The notes under the pieces were generated by a model, which saw nothing but the letters and a program-made list of their open reading frames with translations, made no database searches and was not told the DNA's origin. Positions 29,638 through 35,672 of a stretch of 35,672 bases of DNA are shown here, one piece after another. Made by a program: the position numbers and the translations under genes. The stretch's first letter is position 1; the number at the start of each line of letters is the position of its first letter. The stretch spans positions 1 to 35,672 of the forward strand of contig CAMZED010000004.1 of NCBI GenBank assembly GCA_947305675.1, in the 5' to 3' direction. The stretch comes from an uncultured Clostridia bacterium. Lineage in GTDB: Bacteria > Bacillota > Clostridia > Oscillospirales > CAG-382.

Positions 29638-30465
29638 ATGATAATACTCGGCATAGACGTCGGCGGCAGTACGACAAAAATCGTAGGCTTTGAGAACGGA
29701 AGGTTAATAGAACCGCAGATCGTAAAAGCGACCGACCCGATCGCTTCGGTCTACGGCGGGTTCGGCAAGTTCACCAGCGAAAACGGCATTGCGCTCGACA
29801 GGATCGAAAAAGTAATGGTGACCGGAGTCGGTTCGACTTTTGTCGGCGGCGACGTTTACGGCGTCCCAGTGACGCACGTCGACGAATTCCGCGCCAACGG
29901 GCACGGCGGGCTTTATTTAAGCGGGCTCGGCGAAGCGATCGTCGTCAGTATGGGCACCGGCACGGCTTTTGTCTATGCCGACGGCAAAACCAAAAGTTAC
30001 GAGCATCTCGGCGGGACCGGGGTCGGCGGAGGGACGCTTGTCGGGCTCGGCAGCCGTATGATCGGTATGAATTCCGCCCGCCATATCGCGGAGCTTGCGA
30101 AGGAGGGCGATATTTCAAAAATCGACCTTCTCATTTCGGATATCACAAGAAACCGCATCAGCCCGATGCTTACCGCCAACGCGACAGCTTCGAATTTCGG
30201 CAACCTGAGCGATCTCGCCGCAAAAGAAGACATTGCGCTGGGCATAATAAACATGGTGTATGAGACTATCGGTATGATGGCGATCTTCTCGGCGCGCACG
30301 CGCGGGCTTAAAGACATAATCCTTATCGGGCATCTTTCGATGCTGCCCGGCGCAAAAGACGTTTTCGACAAGCTGAACGATATGTTCGGTATGAATTTCA
30401 TAATACCCGAAAAAGCAAACTACGGCACGGTTATCGGCGCCGCGCTCGAAAGCAGGAGGGAATGA
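29638..30465 (+). CDS. coaW: Type II pantothenate kinase
   Basis: A 275-residue ASKHA-fold kinase related to Staphylococcus CoaW and eukaryotic PanK, catalysing the first step of CoA synthesis. Phosphate-1 loop GIDVGGSTTKIVGF (residues 5-18), a catalytic Glu in THVDEFRANGHGGLY, SMGTGTAF (phosphate 2), LGGTGVGGGTLVGLG and the adenosine motif IILIGHL follow in order, and the length is normal. The start at 29638 fits AAAGAGGTG 5 nt upstream; the in-frame TTG at 29620 lies before the ribosome site. A downstream gene follows after 3 nt with its own AGGAGG. Confidence 0.9.
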   Translation: MIILGIDVGGSTTKIVGFENGRLIEPQIVKATDPIASVYGGFGKFTSENGIALDRIEKVMVTGVGSTFVGGDVYGVPVTHVDEFRANGHGGLYLSGLGEAIVVSMGTGTAFVYADGKTKSYEHLGGTGVGGGTLVGLGSRMIGMNSARHIAELAKEGDISKIDLLISDITRNRISPMLTANATASNFGNLSDLAAKEDIALGIINMVYETIGMMAIFSARTRGLKDIILIGHLSMLPGAKDVFDKLNDMFGMNFIIPEKANYGTVIGAALESRRE

Positions 30466-30468
30466 CCG

Positions 30469-30846
30469 ATGGCGGAAAACAACAGATGGAACAAAAAAAT
30501 TTTTTCGCTTCTGCTTGCCGAAGCCAAGGGAGTCCGCTCCTGGAGGCAGTTTGCCGACGACTGCGGAGTAAGCTACGTTCAGATGCGCAAACTGGCACTT
30601 ATGACGCAGGAAAATCCCCCGCGCCCGAAGCTGATACGCAAAGTGGCTTCGCACGCCTTTAACGATATCGACCTGGAAGATCTTATGTTCGCCGCCGGGA
30701 TGAACCAGCCCGACCTCAAAGCCCGCCGCGCCATACAGAAGCCGGTCGTTTCAGAACAATATATGTCGCTTTCGACCAAGGACAAACGTATGGCGGACAG
30801 GTTCATAGAGTTTCTGGCGGACAACGCCGATGCTCCGGACGACTAA
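30469..30846 (+). CDS. Small HTH-like protein
   Basis: A 125-residue protein with an N-terminal segment that looks like a helix-turn-helix (SWRQFADDCGVSYVQMRKLA, about residues 24-43), followed by PRPKLIRKVASHA and IDLEDLMFAAG, a layout like Cro/CI-type regulators. The C-terminal half is helical and charged. A regulator of the pantothenate kinase operon or of nearby genes is possible; no direct evidence. AGGAGGG lies 10 nt before the ATG, inside the end of coaW. Its stop overlaps the stop of the convergent small membrane gene by 4 nt, so the two mRNAs overlap at their ends. Confidence 0.75.
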   Translation: MAENNRWNKKIFSLLLAEAKGVRSWRQFADDCGVSYVQMRKLALMTQENPPRPKLIRKVASHAFNDIDLEDLMFAAGMNQPDLKARRAIQKPVVSEQYMSLSTKDKRMADRFIEFLADNADAPDD

Positions 30847-31139
30847 AACAAAAGCATTGCCAGCACCAGGAGCGTAAGTATATCGTTTTCGCCGTCGGAA
30901 TCGAGCAAAAGAAGGATCCCTATGGCGATCAGCAGAATGTCGTCGAGTTTAAGATCGCGCAGCGACCTCAATCCCGGCAGAAGCGGCGCTCTTTCGCGCG
31001 GCGGAACTTCCTCCCGCACGGGCGGAGGGAGCGGATCGGGCTCGGCGCGGCGTTCCTCGAAACGGTCGTCGTAATAACCCTGTTCGGCGTTATAAAGCTG
31101 GCCGTCGCTGCGAATACCGCCGTAATCACGCGAATACAT
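30843..31139 (-). CDS. Small C-terminal membrane-segment protein, hypothetical
   Basis: A 98-residue protein not assigned to a family. The first 58 residues are hydrophilic, with Tyr-, Arg- and Pro-rich sequence (YNAEQGYYDDRF, DPLPPPVREEVPPRER), followed by LRDLKLDDILLIAIGILLLL and DILTLLVLAMLLF, two short hydrophobic segments joined by DSDGEN, suggesting a hairpin anchor at the C-terminus. GAGGTGAT precedes the ATG. It is the last of three small minus-strand genes. Such proteins are common hypotheticals in Clostridia; a cell-envelope or spore role cannot be shown here. Confidence 0.65.
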   Translation of the reverse strand: MYSRDYGGIRSDGQLYNAEQGYYDDRFEERRAEPDPLPPPVREEVPPRERAPLLPGLRSLRDLKLDDILLIAIGILLLLDSDGENDILTLLVLAMLLF

Positions 31140-31148
31140 CGTATCACC

Positions 31149-31487
31149 TCACTTTTTAAGGTTTTTCAAAAGCGAAACAACGGCAAGCGTCCGCGCGATA
31201 TCGTCGACTTTGCCTTGTTTTTCTTTGCTCAGCAGCGGTTTCAGCGAATAGAGCAAAGCGACGTGCGGATCGCGTCCGGCGGTGACGGCGGACGGCAGTA
31301 GGTTTTGCACCGGAGCCTCTTTCGGCGCGGCGGGTTCGGAACTTCCGCCGGGCGAAGCGGCGCTTTCAGGCCCCCCCTGCGACAAACCGTTTGCGATCGC
31401 CGAGATCTTTTTGAAAGAATCGGGATCGGAAAGAAGGTTCTGTATCTTCGAAGCGAGATCACCGTCCAATATCGACACCCCGTTCAC
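31149..31487 (-). CDS. Small hypothetical protein
   Basis: A 112-residue protein of unknown family: helical ends (ASKIQNLLSDPDSFKKISAI and the C-terminal LLYSLKPLLSKEKQGKVDDI) joined by a Pro/Ala/Ser-rich linker at about residues 38-62. The start is uncertain. GTG at 31487 overlaps the upstream gene by 29 nt, but GTG at 31478 and TTG at 31469 (with GGGGTG before it) are also possible. It lies between two other small genes on the same strand, probably one operon. Confidence 0.6.
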   Translation of the reverse strand: MNGVSILDGDLASKIQNLLSDPDSFKKISAIANGLSQGGPESAASPGGSSEPAAPKEAPVQNLLPSAVTAGRDPHVALLYSLKPLLSKEKQGKVDDIARTLAVVSLLKNLKK

Positions 31488-31722
31488 GAAGTATGCGCGC
31501 TATCTCGCCGCTTTTTTCGGATCCGGCGGAATCGATCAGCCGCTGAGCTTCCTCCGGCGTCATCTGCGATATCATCGCCCGCAACCGGTCGAGGTTGTTA
31601 AGCATTATTCCGGTTTTGAGCCTGTCGGCTCCGGCGGCGGAGGCGATCTCGGAAGCGAGCCGCCTGAGTTCGGAATCGTCCAGCGAAAGGATACGGTCGA
31701 TCGAGTTTTTATCGACGTTCAT
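31459..31722 (-). CDS. Small helical hypothetical protein
   Basis: An 87-residue, all-helical acidic protein (NVDKNSIDRILSLDDSELRR, then MISQMTPEEAQRLIDSAGS). No family recognised. Of two ATG codons, 31722 is preferred because GGGAG stands 9 nt upstream; the first ATG at 31731 directly follows that site. It is the first gene of a minus-strand group of three. The gap to the divergent gene at 31771 is only 48 bp. Confidence 0.6.
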   Translation of the reverse strand: MNVDKNSIDRILSLDDSELRRLASEIASAAGADRLKTGIMLNNLDRLRAMISQMTPEEAQRLIDSAGSEKSGEIARILRERGVDIGR

Positions 31723-31770
31723 AAAAAACATCTCCCTTTGTTCATTTATTGTTGATTGGAGTGACGACAG

Positions 31771-32283
31771 ATGTATAAATGCAAACCCGAGCGCAGCGTT
31801 CTGCAGGCTCGGCTGATAGGTGTGCCGGGCTTTGTTCTGAGCTTCGCGGCGCTCATATTCGGCGGCTCAGTGCCGGAATACGGTTCGTTCGTCACGCTGG
31901 CGGGGTTCGTTTTGCTGTGCGTGACGCTTATGCTCGTGCTGCGCTACGTTATGAGCGAATACGAATATTCCGTCGACGGCGAGAGCTTTACCGTGACCCG
32001 CGTTATGGGCAAAAAGCGGACCGATATGTGCTGCATAAGCCTTTCGACCGCGATAGAATTATATAAAAAGCAGGATTATGCCGCTCTGCCCAAAGCCGAA
32101 AAAGCGATAACGAAATATTCGCTTAACCAGAATATCAAAGCGGATTCCTACGTTTTTCTGTGCGAGTTCAACGGCAGACGGACGATGGTCGAATTCGAAC
32201 CGAACGAGGCTTTTGCGGGAATAATGCGCGAACAGATCGCCGCCGCGAAGAAAAACGCGGACGGAGAAAACCCCGAAGGCTGA
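31771..32283 (+). CDS. Hypothetical membrane protein with two helices
   Basis: A 170-residue protein with two hydrophobic helices near the N-terminus (LIGVPGFVLSFAALIFGG and FVTLAGFVLLCVTLMLVLRY, about 15-32 and 40-59) and a cytosolic C-terminal domain of about 110 residues with alternating strands (EYEYSVDGESFTVTRVMGKK, then DSYVFLCEFNGRRTMVEFEP), which resembles a small PH-like domain as in bacterial membrane proteins of the YdbT/YcxB kind. This comparison is by eye. GGAGTGA precedes the ATG. No substrate or partner is evident. Confidence 0.7.
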   Translation: MYKCKPERSVLQARLIGVPGFVLSFAALIFGGSVPEYGSFVTLAGFVLLCVTLMLVLRYVMSEYEYSVDGESFTVTRVMGKKRTDMCCISLSTAIELYKKQDYAALPKAEKAITKYSLNQNIKADSYVFLCEFNGRRTMVEFEPNEAFAGIMREQIAAAKKNADGENPEG

Positions 32284-32326
32284 TATACGAACGCTAATAT
32301 AATTCTATGCGGTTTTTCCGAATTGG

Positions 32327-32354
32327 TTGCAATTTCCGAAAAAATCGCTATAAT
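32327..32354 (+). promoter_or_regulatory. Promoter of the glpA-like operon
   Basis: TTGCAA (32327-32332), 16-bp spacer, TATAAT (32349-32354), 33 bp before the ATG at 32388. Confidence 0.7.
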
Positions 32355-32387
32355 AAAGATATCCCTATCAAGGAGAAGTATCGGTTT

Positions 32388-33824
32388 ATGTATGATACAG
32401 CAATAATCGGCGGCGGCGTATGCGGTGCCGCCATAGCGATGTATCTTTCAAAGTACGAGGTCAGATGCGCGCTGTTTGAAAAAGAAAACGATATCGCAAT
32501 GGGGACCACAAAGGCGAACAGCGGTATTGTGCACGCCGGATACGATCCCGAACCCGGAACTCTTATGTCGGCGCTGAACGTTCGCGGATGCGAACTGACC
32601 GAGGAGCTGTGCACCACTTTCGGCGTGCCTTACCGCAAATGCGGTTCGATGGTGGTGGCGTTCGACCAGAAGGACGTCGAACACATCTCGCGGCTTTACG
32701 AGCGCGGCATCGCCAACGGCGTGCGGGGTATGAGGCTTATCGACCGCGAGGAACTGCTTGCGGCGGAGCCGAACCTCAACCCCGAAGTGCGCGGGGCGCT
32801 TTACGCTCCGAGCGCCGGCGTTGTGAACCCCTGGCGATTCTGCATAGCGATGAGCGAGGCGGCGGCTGAAAACGGTGTCGAATTTTATCTGAACAGCGAA
32901 GTTACCGCGATCGAAAAGATCACGGGAGGGTTCAGAATCACCGCCGGCGGCAAAGAATACGAGGCGGCTTATATCATCAACGCCGCGGGGATCTATGCCG
33001 ACAGGATCGCGGCGATGGTCGGCGAGAACGATTTTAAGATCACTCCCTCGAAAGGCCAATATTACCTGCTGGATAAAAACCAGGCGGGGCTGGTGAACAG
33101 CGTCATTTTCCAGTGTCCGACCGATCGCGGAAAAGGCGTTCTTGTCTCCCCCACCGCCGACGGGAACATAATCGTCGGTCCCAACGCCGAAAAAGACAAT
33201 CTCCCCGACGACACTTCGACCACGCGTGAAGGGCTTGAGTTTGTCGCGGCGGAAGCGGCGAAGACCACGTCAAAGATCAACTACCGCGAGAACATAAGGT
33301 CATTTTCGGGATTGCGCGCCAATTCCGACGCAAAGGATTTCATCATAGGAGAATCGCCCGTCTGCCGCAAGTTCATTAACGTCGCGGGGATAAAATCGCC
33401 GGGACTTACCTCGGCGGCGGCGATCGGCGAATATATTATCGACGTGCTTAAAGACTGCGGCATGTTCATGACCGAAAAGAAGGGCTGGCGCGTGCCGGAG
33501 CCGAAAATACGGTTCGCCGAGCTTTCGCCCGAGGAAAAAGCCGATATCTGCAAGCGCAATCCGAAATACGGCAACGTCATCTGCCGCTGCAACACGATCA
33601 CCGAGGGTGAAATTATCGACGCGCTCAACAGCCGCATCCCTCCGCGCACGCTCGACGGCATAAAGCGCCGCGCCGGAACGGGGATGGGCAGGTGCCAGGG
33701 CGGTTTCTGCGGCCCGAAGGTGCATTCGATAATCTGCGAGTTTTACGGCGTCCCCGCCGAAAGCGTTCTGCTCGACCGCGAGGGATCGTATATAGTATGC
33801 GGAAAGGTCGGTGAGCGCGAATGA
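32388..33824 (+). CDS. GlpA-like FAD-dependent glycerol-3-phosphate dehydrogenase with BFD-type [2Fe-2S] domain
   Basis: A 478-residue flavoprotein. The N-terminal FAD site is AIIGGGVCGAAIAMYLSKYE; the DAO-type body continues with GTTKANSGIVHAGYD (flavin contact), IINAAGIYADRIA and SGLRANSD. Residues about 395-470 form a BFD-like domain with cysteines in ICRCNTITEGEI and GMGRCQGGFCGP. This layout matches anaerobic GlpA-type dehydrogenases and their Firmicutes relatives. With the next two genes it forms a set comparable to glpABC. The start at 32388 follows AGGAG and the promoter; the longer frame from 32307 begins upstream of the promoter. It overlaps the next gene as ATGA. No glpK or glpF is adjacent, so the substrate is inferred. 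Confidence 0.85.
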   Translation: MYDTAIIGGGVCGAAIAMYLSKYEVRCALFEKENDIAMGTTKANSGIVHAGYDPEPGTLMSALNVRGCELTEELCTTFGVPYRKCGSMVVAFDQKDVEHISRLYERGIANGVRGMRLIDREELLAAEPNLNPEVRGALYAPSAGVVNPWRFCIAMSEAAAENGVEFYLNSEVTAIEKITGGFRITAGGKEYEAAYIINAAGIYADRIAAMVGENDFKITPSKGQYYLLDKNQAGLVNSVIFQCPTDRGKGVLVSPTADGNIIVGPNAEKDNLPDDTSTTREGLEFVAAEAAKTTSKINYRENIRSFSGLRANSDAKDFIIGESPVCRKFINVAGIKSPGLTSAAAIGEYIIDVLKDCGMFMTEKKGWRVPEPKIRFAELSPEEKADICKRNPKYGNVICRCNTITEGEIIDALNSRIPPRTLDGIKRRAGTGMGRCQGGFCGPKVHSIICEFYGVPAESVLLDREGSYIVCGKVGERE

Positions 33825-35083
33825 GGAACTGCGAACTTGCGATAATAGGCGCGGGTCCTGCCGGACTTGCCGCCGCGGTCGCCGCGCGCGAAGCCGGCGT
33901 GAAAGATATTGTTATAATCGAACGCGACGGCGAACCCGGCGGGATACTGAACCAGTGCATACACAACGGGTTCGGGCTTCACCGGTTCGGCGAGGAACTC
34001 AGCGGCCCGGAATACGCCGGAAGATATATCGATATGCTCGCGGGAGGCGGGATCGAACTCAAACTCGGCACGATGGCGCTCGGAATCGAGAACAAAACCG
34101 TTTCGGTCGTATCGGAATCGAACGGGTTCGAGCAGATCGCCGCAAAAGCCGTTATCCTCGCGATGGGCTGCCGCGAGCGCAGCCGCGGGCCGATATTCGT
34201 CCCCGGCGACCGCGGAAGCGGCGTTTTCTCGGCGGGGAGCGCGCAAAGATATCTTAACATCGAAGGTTATCTTGTCGGCAAACGGGTGGTAATACTCGGC
34301 AGCGGCGACATAGGGCTTATTATGGCGCGAAGGATGACTCTCGAGGGAGCCAAAGTTCTTGCCGTCGCCGAAATAATGCCTTATACCAACGGGCTTTCGC
34401 GCAATATAGCGCAATGCCTGAACGATTTTGACATACCGCTTTATCTGTCCCACACCGTCACGAAGGTGATCGGAAAAGGCAGGGTCGAAGGGATAGTGAT
34501 CTCGCAGGTCGACGGCAACATGAAGCCCATACCCGGCACCGAAAAGCAGTTCGAATGCGACACGCTCCTGCTTTCGGTCGGACTTGTACCCGAAAACGAA
34601 CTTACCCGTGCCGCGGGGATAGATATCGATCGCCGCACGAACGGCGCCTCCGTGGGCGAGGATATGCAGACCTCGCAGGAAGGCGTTTTCGCCTGCGGGA
34701 ATGTGCTTCACGTGCACGATCTTGTCGATTACGTTTCGGCGGAAAGCGAACGCGCCGGCAGAGCCGCGGCGAAATATATTCTTTCGGGCGGGAACGCCGG
34801 AAAGGGCGACCAGATAACTCTGCTTAACGGCGGAAACGTGGGATATACCGTTCCCCAACGCATTGACCCCGCCAACGTGACCGATTCGGTCGACGTGTTC
34901 TTCAGGGTCCGCAAAAAGATCGCCAAAGCCGAGATCGCCGTGATCTCAAACGGCGAGAAGATCGCTTCGTTCAAGCGCAGCTTCCTGGCCCCCGGCGAAA
35001 TGCAGAAGATCACGCTGACAAAGGCGGTTCTCGAACGCGCCGGCGGCGAGATAACCGTATCGGCAATTGAAACGGAGGCGTAA
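33821..35083 (+). CDS. GlpB-like FAD/NAD(P)-binding oxidoreductase
   Basis: A 420-residue two-dinucleotide-domain flavoprotein. FAD site ELAIIGAGPAGLAAAVAARE (residues 5-24), PGGILNQCIHNGFG with a Cys near the flavin, ILAMGCRERSRG, the second nucleotide-binding motif VVILGSGDIGLIMARRM (about 154-170) and VFACGNVLHVHDLVDYVS at the C-terminal FAD contact. It resembles the NAD(P)-binding flavoproteins found between a GlpA-like gene and a DUF1667 gene in Firmicutes, where it probably passes electrons from the dehydrogenase to NAD(P) or another carrier. Coupled to the upstream gene by a 4-nt overlap; the downstream gene follows after 5 nt. Confidence 0.85.
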   Translation: MRNCELAIIGAGPAGLAAAVAAREAGVKDIVIIERDGEPGGILNQCIHNGFGLHRFGEELSGPEYAGRYIDMLAGGGIELKLGTMALGIENKTVSVVSESNGFEQIAAKAVILAMGCRERSRGPIFVPGDRGSGVFSAGSAQRYLNIEGYLVGKRVVILGSGDIGLIMARRMTLEGAKVLAVAEIMPYTNGLSRNIAQCLNDFDIPLYLSHTVTKVIGKGRVEGIVISQVDGNMKPIPGTEKQFECDTLLLSVGLVPENELTRAAGIDIDRRTNGASVGEDMQTSQEGVFACGNVLHVHDLVDYVSAESERAGRAAAKYILSGGNAGKGDQITLLNGGNVGYTVPQRIDPANVTDSVDVFFRVRKKIAKAEIAVISNGEKIASFKRSFLAPGEMQKITLTKAVLERAGGEITVSAIETEA

Positions 35084-35088
35084 AACCG

Positions 35089-35430
35089 ATGAAAGAAATG
35101 ATTTGCATTGTCTGTCCGCGCGGATGCCGCCTGAGAGTCGACGAGTCGACGCTTGAAGTGACGGGAAACACCTGCCCGCGCGGCGCCGAATACGGCAGGA
35201 ACGAGGTGACTTGCCCGATGAGGACCGTGACGGGATCCGTCGCCGTTAAGGGCGGAGTCCACCCGATGCTCGCCGTGCGTACCGACCGCCCCGTCCCCAA
35301 GGACAGGATATTCGACGTTATGGCGGCGCTTCACGGGTTCACCGCGGTTTCGCCGGTAAAACGCGGCGAAACGCTTATAAAAAACGTCTGCGGCACCGGC
35401 GCGGATATAATCGCCTCGCGCGATATGTGA
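35089..35430 (+). CDS. DUF1667 protein, third gene of the glpABC-like set
   Basis: A 113-residue DUF1667 protein. The N-terminal cysteine cluster MICIVCPRGCRL (Cys6, Cys9, Cys13) and GNTCPRGAEYG (a fourth Cys), then NEVTCPMRTVTGSV, look like a metal-binding or Fe-S site, and the C-terminal part has the family's RPVPKDRIFDVM and TLIKNVCGTGADI. The protein is always seen with the two flavoproteins of this operon type and is expected to be the Fe-S electron-transfer subunit, like GlpC in function but not in size. GGAGG lies in the 3' end of the upstream gene. Confidence 0.9.
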   Translation: MKEMICIVCPRGCRLRVDESTLEVTGNTCPRGAEYGRNEVTCPMRTVTGSVAVKGGVHPMLAVRTDRPVPKDRIFDVMAALHGFTAVSPVKRGETLIKNVCGTGADIIASRDM

Positions 35431-35467
35431 TCAACCCGCATACAGTCGGGCGCGGCGCGATATAAAC

Positions 35468-35509
35468 GAAAGAAACCTGATTTGTCAGTAGACAAATCAG
35501 GTTTCTTTC
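35468..35509. terminator. Long hairpin after the glpABC-like operon
   Basis: A perfect 19-bp stem with a 4-nt loop (agta). No clean T-run follows, but the stem itself ends in GGTTTCTTTC. Probably the operon terminator. Confidence 0.7.
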
Positions 35510-35599
35510 ATGTGTAAGGAGTATAAAAAAAGACGATTATAAGAATAGCGTTTATTACTTTGAACTCTTGCAAAATCGGCTTTGATTTTGAAATATACA

Positions 35600-35672
35600 G
35601 TGATATATCTCGCTTGCGCTCGATGTGATATGTTTGCCTTGCGGCAAACGTGATATTTTTCGCTTGCGCGAA
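35600..35672. repeat. 25-bp-period array of GTGATAT and variable hairpins with TTGC loop (runs off the window)
   Basis: GTGATAT occurs at 35600, 35625 and 35650, exactly 25 bp apart. Each is followed by a 7-nt arm, a constant TTGC, and a 7-nt complementary arm. The arms differ: ATCTCGC/GCTCGAT (5 of 7 pair), GTTTGCC/GGCAAAC (perfect) and TTTTCGC/GCGAA (cut by the window end). A related but diverged hairpin, CAAAATC/GATTTTG, lies just before (35568-35590). The interval 35431-35672 holds no gene. Confidence 0.85.

Noticed and set aside
35600..35672. CRISPR array at the right edge
   Set aside because: The constant part is only 7 bp and the spacers are self-complementary hairpins with a constant loop.

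Overview
The window (about 53% GC by eye, Shine-Dalgarno starts, consensus TTGACA/TATAAT promoters) looks like the chromosome of an anaerobic, spore-forming member of the Clostridia, probably an uncultured Oscillospirales or related gut or rumen lineage. Pointers are spore genes (cotJABC, sigK, spoIIE, ricT, a LysM-CAP protein), a dockerin-bearing secreted protein, RNase J, a type II pantothenate kinase and a three-gene anaerobic glycerol-3-phosphate-dehydrogenase-like operon. I saw no tRNA, rRNA, CRISPR array, transposase or integrase.

Layout. 1-789: a 5'-truncated kinase-fold phosphotransferase, more AT-rich than the rest. 918-6910 (minus): a large secreted NAGPA/discoidin/dockerin protein, Maf, two GNAT acetyltransferases and a GNAT-methyltransferase fusion. 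7044-7874: purine nucleoside phosphorylase. 8161-10248 (minus): a membrane protein and cotJABC. 10427-14974: a four-gene carbohydrate operon (glycosidase-like DUF6259-type protein, SDR dehydrogenase, metallo-beta-lactamase-fold hydrolase, sugar-acid dehydratase of the enolase superfamily) that reads like an oxidative, non-phosphorylating sugar pathway. 15006-16118: membrane metallophosphoesterase. 16263-18709 (minus): LysM-CAP protein and RNase J. 19007-20275: MurA. 20882-21577 (minus): sigma-K. 21774-23939: SpoIIE behind a Spo0A-type promoter. 24618-27187: COG2509 flavoprotein and peptidase T. 27283-29453 (minus): RicT and DNA polymerase III delta'. 29638-30846: pantothenate kinase and a small HTH-like protein. 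30843-31722 (minus): three small hypotheticals. 31771-32283: membrane protein. 32388-35430: GlpA-like and GlpB-like flavoproteins and a DUF1667 protein.

The most unusual content is non-coding. A structured repeat with a 224-bp period occurs as two tandem arrays (20261-20803 and 23938-24516). Degenerate relatives lie at 7957-8096, 16134-16265, 16940-17047 and 20764-20884. Each sits directly at the 3' end of a gene, carries an intrinsic terminator, and in several cases supplies the stop codon inside a shared TAATCGGC motif. RNase J and MurA even share a repeat-encoded C-terminal GDRG tail. Units differ by compensatory changes in a hairpin and in the terminal inverted repeats. A second, unrelated repeat at the right edge (35600-35672) is a 25-bp-period array in which a constant GTGATAT alternates with hairpins of different stem sequence and a constant TTGC loop.
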